A stretch of 64,000 bases of DNA from Sphingobacteriales bacterium. GTDB lineage: Bacteria > Bacteroidota > Bacteroidia > Chitinophagales > JADIYW01. The DNA lies in NCBI GenBank assembly GCA_947460245.1, contig CANHGL010000003.1:1-64000 (forward strand), in the 5' to 3' direction. Shown here piece after piece: positions 1-9,778 of this stretch. Both the position numbers and the translations under genes were made by a program. Each line of letters starts with the position of its first letter. The stretch's first letter is position 1. The notes under the pieces were generated by a model. The model was not told the DNA's origin, did no database searches, and saw only the letters and a list, made by a program, of their open reading frames with translations.

Positions 1-1
1 G

Positions 2-157
2 ACATTACTATTGGATAAAAATAAATTTGGAGGTCACGCATTTATGCGGGGGGCAGATGTTAAGACAGTATCCAGTAAAATAAGGGATATATTGTTTAAA
101 TTTAAACAGATTCTAAGAGCAGTAAATTATAAGATATTTGGATATTCTAATTTATGA
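2..157 (+). CDS. C-terminal end of an unidentified protein (partial)
   Basis: One frame is open from the left edge of the window to a TGA at 155-157, giving the last 51 residues of a protein that starts outside. The TGA overlaps the ATG of the fucosyltransferase gene (ATGA, 154-157), the usual sign of a translationally coupled operon. The tail is rich in Lys, Phe and Ile and has no motif I recognise. From its neighbours it may belong to a surface-glycan cluster, for example as a glycosyltransferase, but that is inference only. Confidence 0.5.
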   Translation, partial: TLLLDKNKFGGHAFMRGADVKTVSSKIRDILFKFKQILRAVNYKIFGYSNL

Positions 158-1041
158 TTAAAGTTGCATTAAATGGAGGTTTAGGTAATCAGCTTTTTCA
201 ATATGCTGCTGGAAGAGCCTTGTCTGTTGTTAATAATACAGAGTTGTGCTTCGATATAATTCCATTATACAGTAAGTTGCAGCTTTCTACATTGGCTTCT
301 TATAGGAAATTTGAGTTGGATGTATTTTCTATACAAGCTAATACGAATGATTTTTTCTTTAAAAATAAATACTTATACCCTATTGGAAAGCTTCAGTTTT
401 TTCTGAACAGATACTATAATAGATGGAAATATAGTTATTACAGAGAAACTGATTTTGCTTTTGATCCAGTTGTTTTAGAAATGCCTGATAATACTTATCT
501 GGATGGTCACTTTCAGTCTGAAAAATATTTTAAGTCTATTGAGTCGATTATCAGCAAGGAATTAACTTTTAAGTTACCCTTAACAGATGAAAATAATTTT
601 TGGAAGCAAAAAATTGAAAACTCATTGGCAGTCTCAATTCATATACGAAGAGGAGATTACGCATCCTTACAAAAAAATCTGCGTAAGCATGGAGTAGTTC
701 CATTAGATTATTATTACAGAGCGATTCGCTATTTATCAGCAAAAATCACTAATCCTGTTTTTTTTATATTTACGGATGATACCGATTGGGTAAAAGATAA
801 TTTCAAGTGTGATTTTCCTTTTTATATTATTGAGAATAATAACCATGCGGAGACCAGTTATGCTGATATGCATTTGATGTCGCTCTGTTCACATCAGATT
901 ATCGCCAATAGTACATTTAGCTGGTGGGGGGCGTGGTTAAATGCCAATCCAGAAAAAATCGTTATCGCTCCTGAAAATTGGTTTGTAGATTCATCTATTG
1001 ATTCAAAAGATATCTATCCTCCGGAATGGATAAAATTGTAG
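154..1041 (+). CDS. alpha-1,2-fucosyltransferase (GT11 family)
   Basis: A 295-residue glycosyltransferase expected to move L-fucose from GDP-fucose onto a galactose residue of a cell-surface glycan. The N-terminal GGLGNQLFQYAAGRAL (about residues 8-23) and the HIRRGDY motif at 163-169, which belongs to GDP-fucose binding, are the hallmarks of family GT11. The late motif STFSWWGAWLN is also conserved there. Length is normal for the family. The ATG overlaps the stop of the preceding gene, and a YfhO-like membrane protein follows 22 bp downstream, so it sits inside a glycan-modification operon. The acceptor sugar cannot be read from the sequence. GT11 assignment is firm; linkage specificity rests on the family. 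Confidence 0.9.
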   Translation: MIKVALNGGLGNQLFQYAAGRALSVVNNTELCFDIIPLYSKLQLSTLASYRKFELDVFSIQANTNDFFFKNKYLYPIGKLQFFLNRYYNRWKYSYYRETDFAFDPVVLEMPDNTYLDGHFQSEKYFKSIESIISKELTFKLPLTDENNFWKQKIENSLAVSIHIRRGDYASLQKNLRKHGVVPLDYYYRAIRYLSAKITNPVFFIFTDDTDWVKDNFKCDFPFYIIENNNHAETSYADMHLMSLCSHQIIANSTFSWWGAWLNANPEKIVIAPENWFVDSSIDSKDIYPPEWIKL

Positions 1042-1063
1042 TTTTACCCTTAAATTTTTACTG

Positions 1064-3754
1064 ATGGCACAAAAACAATCACCTAAAGCTCAGACTACTA
1101 GTTCAAAATCGCTTAATAAGCAAGTTGCTTCGTCGGGTGGCTCTGATTTTAATATATCGAATAAGGTAATGATACCTGCAATTCTATTTTTTTTCATTGT
1201 TATTGCATTAATCTATTGTAAGCCGATTCTACAGGGTATGCAGTTTTCCACACACGACTCCAATCAGTATATCGCGATGAGTAAGGAAAGTGCAGATTTT
1301 AAAGTGGCTACAGGACATGTATCTTTATGGTCCTCCCGTATGTTTGGTGGTATGCCGGCATTTATGATAGGAGGTCTAGAGTTTAGCCCTATTTTGGGAT
1401 ATACTCCTCTGATGATGGTGCACAAAGTATTTCGTCTCATTCCGGATCCCGCCATGAATATTGTGTTTTTACTGATTTGCTCTTTTATAGGATTTTACGT
1501 ACTTGCCAGAAGATTTCGTTATGCATTTATTGGCGCAATTGCTATTGGGTTTTGTACAGCTAATTTTGTCAGTTTAGCTGCAGGTCATATCACTAAAGTG
1601 ATTACAATAGCAATGTTTCTTCCCTTATTTTCAGGAGCTTGGCTGGTTTTTCAAAGAAAGTATATTCTTGGTGCATTATTATGGCTCATCTTCTTATATG
1701 AGATTATCGCGGGTGGTCATGTGCAGATTGCATATTATAGTTTAATAATAGTAGGTTTATTTATTGCTTATGAGTTTGTTAGGAATATTATAAGTAAAGA
1801 AATAAAACATGCTTTTAACAGTGTAGCGATACTGATTGGTGGTTTCCTAATTGCAGGTATGATGAACTTTAATAACTATTTTATTAATGATTTTTCAAAA
1901 GAAACCACTCGCGGAGGTGATATCTTGAATAGTGCAAAAATGAATCCATCTGCAGGTGCAAGTAGTCAAATAGGTAAATCCGATAATGATAAAGGTGTTG
2001 GGTTCGATTATGCTACTCAGTGGAGTTTTGGTATAGAAGAATTGGGAAGTTTGTTTATTCCTAACTTTGTTGGTGGTTCCTCAGGGGCAGGATTAGATGA
2101 TCAATCTAATGTGTATAATACACTTATTAATAAAAATGTTCCACCGCAGCAGGCGGCTCAATTTGTTCAGCGTATGCCTTTGTATTGGGGGAGTGAGCCT
2201 TTTGTTCAAGGACCGATTTATCTTGGGGTTATCGTTATTTTCCTTTTCCTGTTTGGTTTATTTGCCTACAAAGGAAATCTTAAATGGTGGATTACAGGAA
2301 GTATAGTGCTCACTATATTAATTGCATTAGGTAAGAATTTTGAATTTTTCTATAGATTACTTTATAACGTTGTGCCTTTATTTAATAAGTTCAGAGCACC
2401 TACTATGATTCTCGCATTGACAGAGATATTAATGGTTACGCTTGGTATATTAGGTTTGCGTGATTTCTTTGATGATGCGCTTACATCAAAAACGGAACGA
2501 TTAAAAGTGTTAAAGTTTTCTACAGGTATCGCCGCCGGATTACTTATTTTCTTAATTCTGTTTGGTAGTGTTCTTTCTTTTCATTCTAAATCAGCAGATG
2601 GAGGGAAATCTAGTGATGATCAATTTAAGGAGCAATTAATACAAATGACGGGAAATGAAGGGTTCGCTAATGATATTTATACGGCCTTATGCAAAGATAG
2701 AGCGTCTATGATGCGGTCTGATGCAATTCGTTCTTTAATATTTGTTTTACTGGCAAGTGCCGTACTGTTTCTTTTTGCATCCAATAGATTTAGAAAAGAG
2801 ACGTATATTTTATCAGCTTTAAGTTTACTCATTCTCTTAGATTTCTGGCAGGTCAGTAAGCGCTATCTAAATGATACGCAATTCGAAGATAAGTCGACGG
2901 TAGAGTTAAATGCGTTTCCGCAAACAGCAGCAGATGCATCTATTCTGGCTTATAATAAAGATGGTGCGCGCATGGTAGATTTTAGTGGTGATGTCTTCAA
3001 CAGTGCATCTCCTGTATATTTTCATCGTACCATTGGTGGCTATAACCCCGCCAAGCTTCGTCGTTATCAGGATATAATAGAATATGGCCTGAGTTATGAT
3101 TTCCAACTGATAGGAAAGGCGGGTTTTGAAAATGCTAATTATATTAATATGCTTAATACAAGATATATTAAGCAATCATCTGAGGCGAATGGGGTGATAC
3201 AGAATCCCTATGCTCTAGGAAATGCTTGGATGGTGAGTAGTATTCAGACTGTCGCCAGTCCGGAAGAAGAGATTCTTAAAGTGCGGGAAATAAATCCGGC
3301 GCATATTGCGCTAGTGCATCAGGAATTCAGTGCTTATCTTAAAGGGTTTACGCCTAATGCAGATTCTATAACGAATGAAACTCGTTTTGTCAAAATGGTG
3401 GATACTAAGAATCCTATGAAGTTGGAATATAATTTTAAATCATCAATAGACGAGTTTGTAGTGTTCTCTGAAGTCATTTACAGGCCTAATCAGGATTGGA
3501 TTTCTTACGTTGATGGTAAAGAAGCAGATCATATCAGAGTGAATTATATATTGCGTGGCATGAAAGTCCCTGCGGGAGAACATAAAATTAGCTTTGAATT
3601 TAAGCCTAAGCTTTATGCGATGACAAATAGTATATTGCTCCTGGGTAACATCTTGTTCTATATTGCAATTGCTGCTTTGGGTTATATATATTACAAGGAT
3701 AGAAAGAAATCAATAGGTCAAACAAGACATTCGCAAGATGCAGTAAGTGCCTGA
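1064..3754 (+). CDS. YfhO-like large integral membrane protein
   Basis: An 896-residue polytopic membrane protein. A polar N-terminus of about 30 residues precedes a first membrane span at about 33-53, and many hydrophobic spans follow to about residue 600. A soluble, probably extracytoplasmic, domain of about 220 residues comes next, then a final span near 850-870 and a basic tail. This layout matches the YfhO family, multi-span proteins related to GT-C glycosyltransferases. In Firmicutes YfhO has been linked to glycosylation of lipoteichoic acid; in Bacteroidota its substrate is not established. It lies between two glycosyltransferase genes, which supports a role in lipid-linked sugar transfer. 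Family call is good; enzymatic role is inferred. Confidence 0.75.
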   Translation: MAQKQSPKAQTTSSKSLNKQVASSGGSDFNISNKVMIPAILFFFIVIALIYCKPILQGMQFSTHDSNQYIAMSKESADFKVATGHVSLWSSRMFGGMPAFMIGGLEFSPILGYTPLMMVHKVFRLIPDPAMNIVFLLICSFIGFYVLARRFRYAFIGAIAIGFCTANFVSLAAGHITKVITIAMFLPLFSGAWLVFQRKYILGALLWLIFLYEIIAGGHVQIAYYSLIIVGLFIAYEFVRNIISKEIKHAFNSVAILIGGFLIAGMMNFNNYFINDFSKETTRGGDILNSAKMNPSAGASSQIGKSDNDKGVGFDYATQWSFGIEELGSLFIPNFVGGSSGAGLDDQSNVYNTLINKNVPPQQAAQFVQRMPLYWGSEPFVQGPIYLGVIVIFLFLFGLFAYKGNLKWWITGSIVLTILIALGKNFEFFYRLLYNVVPLFNKFRAPTMILALTEILMVTLGILGLRDFFDDALTSKTERLKVLKFSTGIAAGLLIFLILFGSVLSFHSKSADGGKSSDDQFKEQLIQMTGNEGFANDIYTALCKDRASMMRSDAIRSLIFVLLASAVLFLFASNRFRKETYILSALSLLILLDFWQVSKRYLNDTQFEDKSTVELNAFPQTAADASILAYNKDGARMVDFSGDVFNSASPVYFHRTIGGYNPAKLRRYQDIIEYGLSYDFQLIGKAGFENANYINMLNTRYIKQSSEANGVIQNPYALGNAWMVSSIQTVASPEEEILKVREINPAHIALVHQEFSAYLKGFTPNADSITNETRFVKMVDTKNPMKLEYNFKSSIDEFVVFSEVIYRPNQDWISYVDGKEADHIRVNYILRGMKVPAGEHKISFEFKPKLYAMTNSILLLGNILFYIAIAALGYIYYKDRKKSIGQTRHSQDAVSA

Positions 3755-3786
3755 AGGATTTAATTTCGAGAGATATATTGAAGGAT

Positions 3787-4701
3787 ATGGATCAGATTTT
3801 TTCATTTATAATTATCAGCTATAACAGATGTCAGGATACTATTGCTGCTGTTCAGAATGTATTACAGTTAGATGATTTTATCGGGTGGAAAAAAGAAATT
3901 ATCGTTCTTAATAATGGCTCTTCAGAAAACTATAATCACTTTGAAGCTTACTTAAATCAGTTGCCACAAGATGAGCAGTCTTTGGTGCACTATGTAAATC
4001 ATTCAGTAAACTTGGGTGTCGCAGGTGGTCGTAATCTATGTATTCGTGAAGCCACCGGAACTTATCTTTTATTTATGGATGATGATTCAGAGATTGTAAA
4101 TAAAGATATCATAAGCAAAGTTCTTCATTTATATAAAAAATATGAGCAGGATAATCTGGCAATTATTGGATTCCTTGGAAAAAATACATTTACAGGTAAA
4201 ACCGAAACTCCGTTAAAAAACGCTCAGCTTATCAAAGATAAACAAGAGGTTTTTTATAATTTATTTTTTGGTTATGGTCATGTTTTTCCTAAGCAACTTA
4301 TAGAGCAGACAGGATATTATCAGGAAGATTTTTTCTATGGCATGGAGGAATATGACCTTAGTTATGCAACCATAAAAGCAGGGTATTCTATTTTATTTAC
4401 GCAGGATTTATTGATGCTCCATAAGCAAAATCCCAATGGAAGAGAATCGAGTGTTAAGACCTATGCCCGTATGTTTGAGAATAAAATGGTAGTTGTATAT
4501 AAGCATTTACCTGCGGTTTATGTCATTACACACTTTATTCTATGGAGTTGTTTTTTCTTATATAAATCAGGTTTTAAGTTGGGTGTTTATTTTCGTACTA
4601 TACAATCTTTACGAAAGCGATTACATGTTGCGGAAAGAAATATTATGACTTCTTCAGGCATGTTGTATTTGAAGAAAGTTGGTGCCAGGCTATGGTACTA
4701 A
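3787..4701 (+). CDS. glycosyltransferase family 2
   Basis: A GT-A fold glycosyltransferase. It opens with FSFIIISYNR and carries the nucleotide-binding signature LFMDDDSE around residue 100, a DxD-type metal site. A later segment with GMEEYDLSYA fits the acceptor/catalytic region of rhamnosyltransferase-like GT2 enzymes. Near residues 245-265 there is one hydrophobic stretch, so the enzyme may attach to the membrane. A TTG at 3778 lies three codons upstream in frame; I chose the ATG at 3787 because neither has a clear ribosome site and the family normally starts just before the FSFIIISYN strand. It follows the YfhO-like gene by 32 bp and its end overlaps the convergent gene by 4 bp. Sugar specificity is unknown. 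Confidence 0.8.
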   Translation: MDQIFSFIIISYNRCQDTIAAVQNVLQLDDFIGWKKEIIVLNNGSSENYNHFEAYLNQLPQDEQSLVHYVNHSVNLGVAGGRNLCIREATGTYLLFMDDDSEIVNKDIISKVLHLYKKYEQDNLAIIGFLGKNTFTGKTETPLKNAQLIKDKQEVFYNLFFGYGHVFPKQLIEQTGYYQEDFFYGMEEYDLSYATIKAGYSILFTQDLLMLHKQNPNGRESSVKTYARMFENKMVVVYKHLPAVYVITHFILWSCFFLYKSGFKLGVYFRTIQSLRKRLHVAERNIMTSSGMLYLKKVGARLWY

Positions 4702-5585
4702 ATTATTTGCTTCTTCCAGATAGCTACCGGTACCTTATTCGCTCCAAATCCTTCAAAGAAATTTGCGATACTCTCTCTGGTGCTTCCACAAAAATTAAAA
4801 TCAATTTTCTTTTTTGCACACTCTTGTATGTGGTGGTGTAGGAGGAATGGAATGGCTCCTGAATTCTTAAAAGATTCATTATATCCACTCATGAGATAGT
4901 AGCTTGTCTTTTCATCAGATACTAATAAAATGCTGCCCAGTATGTTATTATTCCTGTCTATGCAATCTATTACTTTTCCTTTTTGTTCTTGTTTTAACGT
5001 ATTTACAAGACTTTTAAATTCGGTAAGATTTATTTTTACTGTTGAATATTGGCGATCAAAGGTAGACTTTATTAGTGCATAGGATTTTTCTATATGCTCA
5101 CTTTCTGCGATAGAATAACCCTGATTAATTCCTTTCTGTATATAGCGTTGATGGTGCTGGCTCATTGGCTTTGTTGCCTGATGTTTCTCTATGATATAAG
5201 TGTAGTAGTCATCTTTTTTATACCCTTCAACCGATATGTCTATCGAATACAAATTAGGAATGAATTTAAAATAAGAACGTATCGTTAATGGAAGTTGAGT
5301 AAATAGATGATGTATTATGGCTTGCTTTTTATTAGCATCTATTTCTTCTAAATCAAATATAATAGGGGATTGGTAAAAGCTTAGGTCTGGTAAATAGATT
5401 CTTTTGGAAAAAAATATTCCCTTCCAGCAATAAGGTAGAACAGCTAATATTTTATTATGCTCCTCATACAGACAGACATCCCAGTTTTCAGCTACTGCAT
5501 CGAGCCAAAAAGGAAGTAAAAAAACAGGAATTTCTGTGTGCTGTCCTTTTTTACATAGCTGTCTATATCTTTCCTTAGGAGACAC
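4698..5585 (-). CDS. FemAB/GNAT-like acyltransferase domain protein
   Basis: A 295-residue soluble protein whose second half reads as a GNAT/FemAB-type fold: strands followed by a YYLMSGYNESFKNSG segment, a long helix, and the closing FNFCGSTRESIANFFEGFGA that typifies BioF2/FemAB-like proteins of Bacteroidota. Relatives transfer amino acids or acyl groups onto cell-wall or surface-sugar precursors; the substrate here is unknown. The start is GTG (5583-5585), placed 8 bp after the stop of the prolyl oligopeptidase gene on the same strand, so the two are probably co-transcribed. Its 3' end overlaps the convergent glycosyltransferase by 4 bp. Family call moderate, function open. Confidence 0.6.
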   Translation of the reverse strand: MSPKERYRQLCKKGQHTEIPVFLLPFWLDAVAENWDVCLYEEHNKILAVLPYCWKGIFFSKRIYLPDLSFYQSPIIFDLEEIDANKKQAIIHHLFTQLPLTIRSYFKFIPNLYSIDISVEGYKKDDYYTYIIEKHQATKPMSQHHQRYIQKGINQGYSIAESEHIEKSYALIKSTFDRQYSTVKINLTEFKSLVNTLKQEQKGKVIDCIDRNNNILGSILLVSDEKTSYYLMSGYNESFKNSGAIPFLLHHHIQECAKKKIDFNFCGSTRESIANFFEGFGANKVPVAIWKKQII

Positions 5586-5593
5586 TAATACTA

Positions 5594-7729
5594 TTATTTT
5601 TTTAAGGTTTTATAATTCATGTTCCAAAAAAGGAATGCCCATTTGTCTGCTTCCTCTTCAATGATCTTTGAAGTTGGCTTGCCTGATCCATGACCGGCAT
5701 TTACTTCAATGCGAATAAGTGCAGGATTCTTTGGATTGCTATATTCTTGTAATCGTGCCACAAATTTAAAACTGTGTGCAGGAACTACACGATCGTCGTG
5801 ATCTGCGGTAGTTACCATAGTAGCAGGGTAAATCGTGTTTTTCTTAATATTGTGATAGGGAGAATAATTTTTTAAGTAATCAAACATCTCCTTACTTTGT
5901 TCGGAACTTCCATATTCAGGCACCCAACCCCATCCAACGGTGAATTTATGGAATTTCAACATGTCCATTACGCCTACAGCTGGAAAGGCTACTTTAAATA
6001 GATCTGGTCTTTGATTGATACATGCTCCAACTAATAAGCCTCCGTTGCTTCCTCCTGCAATAGCGAGTTTGTCTTTGGAAGTATAGTATCTGCTTATTAG
6101 GTATTCTCCGGCTGTAATCATATCGTCAAATACATTTTGTTTATTCATTAGCATACCTGCTTTATGCCAATCTTCACCATACTCCCCACCACCGCGAAGA
6201 TTAGGTAAGGCAAATACACCGCCATTTTCCAAGAGTAATATTCTTGATGCAGAAAAATTAGGTGTTTGGCTGGAATTAAATCCGCCGTATGCATATAAAA
6301 AAGTAGGATTATTACTGTTTAGGATAATACCCTTTTTATGAACAATAAACATCGATACCATAGTGCCATCCTTAGACTTATACCATACTTGTTTAGAGTC
6401 GTAATCTGATGGATTAAATTTCAATTCAGCCTGTTTGAATATATCAGAGGTTCCTTTGGTGATATCGTAGGAGAAAATGGTTCTTGGGTAGGTAAAAGAG
6501 GTGTAGGTGTACAATAATAATTGTTCAGTTTCTTTTCCACCTGATATGTCTATTGAGCCAGGTCCGGGAAGTTTTACCTCGGTTTTATGATTTCCATCTA
6601 AATCAAATATGAATAGCTTATTAGATGCATTTTCCAGGTATTGGGTAATAATTTTTCCGCCAGTTGTCATCACCTTTTGTAATACGGATTTCTGTTCTGG
6701 TATAATTTCTATCCAGTTTTCTTTTTGAGGATTCTTCGGATCAACAGAAACTATTTTATAGTTTGGCGCATCAATATCTGTATGTACTATAAATTGTCCT
6801 TGGTTTACGGTTACGACAGCGCTTTTATGATCAAAACCGGTGAATAATGGAATGAAAGTATCCTGTATTGCATCAGTTCTTTTATAGTATACTTCATATC
6901 CATTTGTTCCGGCAGATCTGTAAAGAAATAAATATTGCTCATCTTCAGAGACATTCACTGAATTGTAGGTAAGTGGATTCTCTTTATCTCTATACACTAT
7001 CTTATCATCTTCCTGGCGTTCACCAAGTTTATGGTAGTACACAGAATGGTATTCATTTTTCCCTGAAAGTAATGATCCATCTTTTGGTTTCTCATATCTT
7101 GAATAGAATATACCTTCTTTATGCCAGGATGGTTCAGAGAATTTTAGTTGATCTAGTTTATCTTCCAGCATAGTTTTTGTCTCTATATTGTATATTTTCA
7201 GATACTCCCAATCGCTTCCTGCGATATGATAAGTTAAGGTAACATAACGATTGTCCGGAGAAATAGAACTGATAGAGATAGCTGTTAATCCTTTAGGATC
7301 ATATGTATTGGGATCTATAAGTACTGTAGGGTTTCCGTTCAAAGCATTTTGAATATAAAGTATAGGTTGGTTCTGTAGCCCTTCTGTTTTTTTATAAAAG
7401 ATATAATTACCTGCATACATGGGTTCACTGAGTTTAGAATAATTATAAAGCTCTTTGAACCGCTCTTTCAGTGAGTCGCGGTAAGGTATACTTTTCAAAT
7501 AATCAAAAGTTATCTTATTCTGTGATTTTACCCATTCTCCTGTTGCGAGAGATGTATCATTCTCTAGCCATTGGTAGGGGTCTTCTACTATGGTACCAAA
7601 ATAGGTATCGCTGTGTTTTATTTTTTTTGTTACAGGATAGACAGTGCTTGTAATAGGTGCATTATTGTCTGCTCCATAAATAGTATTTATTAGAACACAT
7701 GCAAAAAGAAGATTTAGTATTGATTTCAT
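5594..7729 (-). CDS. prolyl oligopeptidase, S9A family, secreted
   Basis: A 711-residue serine peptidase that cleaves short peptides after proline. A signal peptide (about residues 1-19, ending near YGA) suggests a periplasmic enzyme. The seven-bladed propeller region follows (about 75-440), then the alpha/beta-hydrolase domain. The catalytic serine is Ser561 in GGSNGG, the acid is Asp645 or Asp646 in DHDDRVVP, and the histidine is His680 in NAGHGSGKP. All three are present, and the length is typical. It is the first gene of a probable two-gene minus-strand unit with the FemAB-like gene. A -7-like element lies 19 bp before the ATG. S9A is clear; the physiological substrate is unknown. Confidence 0.92.
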   Translation of the reverse strand: MKSILNLLFACVLINTIYGADNNAPITSTVYPVTKKIKHSDTYFGTIVEDPYQWLENDTSLATGEWVKSQNKITFDYLKSIPYRDSLKERFKELYNYSKLSEPMYAGNYIFYKKTEGLQNQPILYIQNALNGNPTVLIDPNTYDPKGLTAISISSISPDNRYVTLTYHIAGSDWEYLKIYNIETKTMLEDKLDQLKFSEPSWHKEGIFYSRYEKPKDGSLLSGKNEYHSVYYHKLGERQEDDKIVYRDKENPLTYNSVNVSEDEQYLFLYRSAGTNGYEVYYKRTDAIQDTFIPLFTGFDHKSAVVTVNQGQFIVHTDIDAPNYKIVSVDPKNPQKENWIEIIPEQKSVLQKVMTTGGKIITQYLENASNKLFIFDLDGNHKTEVKLPGPGSIDISGGKETEQLLLYTYTSFTYPRTIFSYDITKGTSDIFKQAELKFNPSDYDSKQVWYKSKDGTMVSMFIVHKKGIILNSNNPTFLYAYGGFNSSQTPNFSASRILLLENGGVFALPNLRGGGEYGEDWHKAGMLMNKQNVFDDMITAGEYLISRYYTSKDKLAIAGGSNGGLLVGACINQRPDLFKVAFPAVGVMDMLKFHKFTVGWGWVPEYGSSEQSKEMFDYLKNYSPYHNIKKNTIYPATMVTTADHDDRVVPAHSFKFVARLQEYSNPKNPALIRIEVNAGHGSGKPTSKIIEEEADKWAFLFWNMNYKTLKK

Positions 7730-7748
7730 AAGGCTTTATTTAGCTTTA

Positions 7749-7756
7749 CAAAAGTA
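7749..7756 (-). promoter_or_regulatory. -7 promoter element for the prolyl oligopeptidase gene
   Basis: Read on the minus strand this is TACTTTTG, an exact match to the Bacteroidota -7 consensus TAnnTTTG, ending 19 bp before the ATG at 7729. I find no TTG at the usual 17-23 bp spacing, so the call rests on the -7 box alone. Confidence 0.4.
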
Positions 7757-7858
7757 ACTTTTTATACAAAGTAATACGACTATTAAAGAACTTAAATCTT
7801 TGGAATTACACATTTACAAGAACTATTTATTTTGTATTTTTAGTTTAAATACATATTA

Positions 7859-9763
7859 ATGTCTCATAAGATTAGCTCTTTGGAGCAGTACAGAGAAGTT
7901 TATCAAAAAAGCGTTCAACAGCCAGAAGCGTTTTGGTCGTCTATCGCAGAGAGTTTCGAATGGGAAAAGCGATGGGATAATGTGCTCAAATGGAATTTTA
8001 TTTCACCAGAAGTAAAGTGGTTTAGTAATGGTAAATTGAATATTACAGAAAATTGTCTGGATAGGCACTTGGTATTAGATTCGGATAAGACTGCAATTAT
8101 TTGGGAGCCTAATGGGATTAATGAACCCACGCGTAAATTATCGTATAAAGAGTTGGCGGAAGAGGTTAATAAGTTTTCAAACGTACTAAGAGATTTGGGT
8201 GCTGAAAAAGGAGATCGTATTTGTTTATATATGCCTATGGTACCCGAACTTACAATTGCTGTATTAGCATGCGCACGTATTGGCGCTATACATTCGGTAG
8301 TATTTGCAGGGTTTTCTGCTCAATCTTTAGGAGATAGAATCAATGATGCAGGATGTAAGATACTGATTACTGCTGACGGACTTTTTCGTGGAAGTAAAAC
8401 GGTCAATCTTAAAGCTATTGCTGACGAAGCGCTGGAGTTGACATCAGTTATCAAAAGTGTAGTTGTATTTAAGCGTACGGGAGAAGATGTTCCTATGTTG
8501 CCTTCGAGAGATTATTGGTGGGGTGACTTAATGGAGGATGCATCTATCGAAGCTGCTCCTGAAATCATGGATAGTGAAGACCCTCTTTTTATCTTATATA
8601 CATCCGGTTCCACTGGGAAGCCTAAGGGGGTGGTGCATTCCACTGCAGGATATATGATTTATGCATACTATACTTTCTTAAATGTATTCCAATATGAGTC
8701 GGAGGATATATTTTGGTGCACTGCAGACGTGGGATGGATAACAGGTCATACATATATTATCTACGGGCCTCTTTTAAATGGTGCAACTACCGTTATGTTT
8801 GAGGGTGTTCCTAACTTTCCCGATGCAGGAAGATTTTGGGCAATAATAGATAAGCTTCAGGTAACTAAATTCTATACTGCTCCTACAGCCATTCGTTCCT
8901 TAATGGCTGCCGGTACTGATTTTGTAAATCCTTATAAATTGAGCTCATTGAAAGTGATTGGCTCTGTTGGAGAGCCTATAAATGAAGAAGCATGGCATTG
9001 GTATGATGAACATATAGGAAAGAAAAGATGTCCTATTGTAGATACATGGTGGCAAACAGAAACCGGAGGTATTATGATTGCTCCAATTGCCCATGTAACG
9101 CCTACTAAGCCAACATTTGCAACTTTACCTCTGCCGGGTGTACAACCTATTTTGGTAGATAGTGAAGGCAATGAATTAAAAGAAAATGATGTGGAAGGAT
9201 TGTTATGTATGAAGTTTCCATGGCCGGGTATAATACGGACTACTTATGGTGATCATGAGCGTTGTCGCCAAAATTATTTTACTACTTTCCCAGGATTATA
9301 TTTTACAGGCGATGGTTGTAGAAGAGATAAAGATGGTTATTATAGAATTATTGGTCGCGTAGATGACGTAATGAATGTGAGTGGTCATAGATTGGGTACT
9401 GCAGAAGTAGAGAATGCAATTGATGAGCATAAAAATGTTATTGAAAGCGCTGTAGTGGGCTTTCCTCACGAAATTAAAGGACAAGGCATATTTGCATTTG
9501 TAATAACAGAATCTTTGATAGGAGATATAACCCAATTTGAGAATGAGATACGGGATCTGGTGAGTAAAATTATTTCACCTATTGCAAAACCTGATAAAAT
9601 AGTCGTTGTCCCGGGATTGCCAAAAACCCGAAGCGGAAAGATAATGCGCAGAATTTTAAGAAAAATAGCCGAGGGAGATACTTCTAATCTGGGAGATATT
9701 ACTACATTATTAGACCCTGGTGTTGTAGATGAAATTATTCAGCTTATTCAAATAAAAAAGTAG
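7859..9763 (+). CDS. acs: acetate--CoA ligase (acetyl-CoA synthetase)
   Basis: Converts acetate, ATP and CoA to acetyl-CoA through an acetyl-adenylate. The 634-residue protein has the AMP-binding P-loop YTSGSTGKPKGVVHS (about 246-260), the WWQTETGG substrate motif, and the C-terminal PKTRSGKIMRR in which Lys594 is the catalytic lysine that protein acetylation silences in studied homologues. Length is slightly under the usual 650. It is monocistronic, transcribed away from the prolyl oligopeptidase gene with a 129-bp gap between them, and ends 15 bp from a convergent S4-domain gene. Propionate as alternative substrate cannot be excluded, but the WWQTETG context favours acetate. Confidence 0.95.
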   Translation: MSHKISSLEQYREVYQKSVQQPEAFWSSIAESFEWEKRWDNVLKWNFISPEVKWFSNGKLNITENCLDRHLVLDSDKTAIIWEPNGINEPTRKLSYKELAEEVNKFSNVLRDLGAEKGDRICLYMPMVPELTIAVLACARIGAIHSVVFAGFSAQSLGDRINDAGCKILITADGLFRGSKTVNLKAIADEALELTSVIKSVVVFKRTGEDVPMLPSRDYWWGDLMEDASIEAAPEIMDSEDPLFILYTSGSTGKPKGVVHSTAGYMIYAYYTFLNVFQYESEDIFWCTADVGWITGHTYIIYGPLLNGATTVMFEGVPNFPDAGRFWAIIDKLQVTKFYTAPTAIRSLMAAGTDFVNPYKLSSLKVIGSVGEPINEEAWHWYDEHIGKKRCPIVDTWWQTETGGIMIAPIAHVTPTKPTFATLPLPGVQPILVDSEGNELKENDVEGLLCMKFPWPGIIRTTYGDHERCRQNYFTTFPGLYFTGDGCRRDKDGYYRIIGRVDDVMNVSGHRLGTAEVENAIDEHKNVIESAVVGFPHEIKGQGIFAFVITESLIGDITQFENEIRDLVSKIISPIAKPDKIVVVPGLPKTRSGKIMRRILRKIAEGDTSNLGDITTLLDPGVVDEIIQLIQIKK

Positions 9764-9778
9764 AAAAGAAGGCTATTT

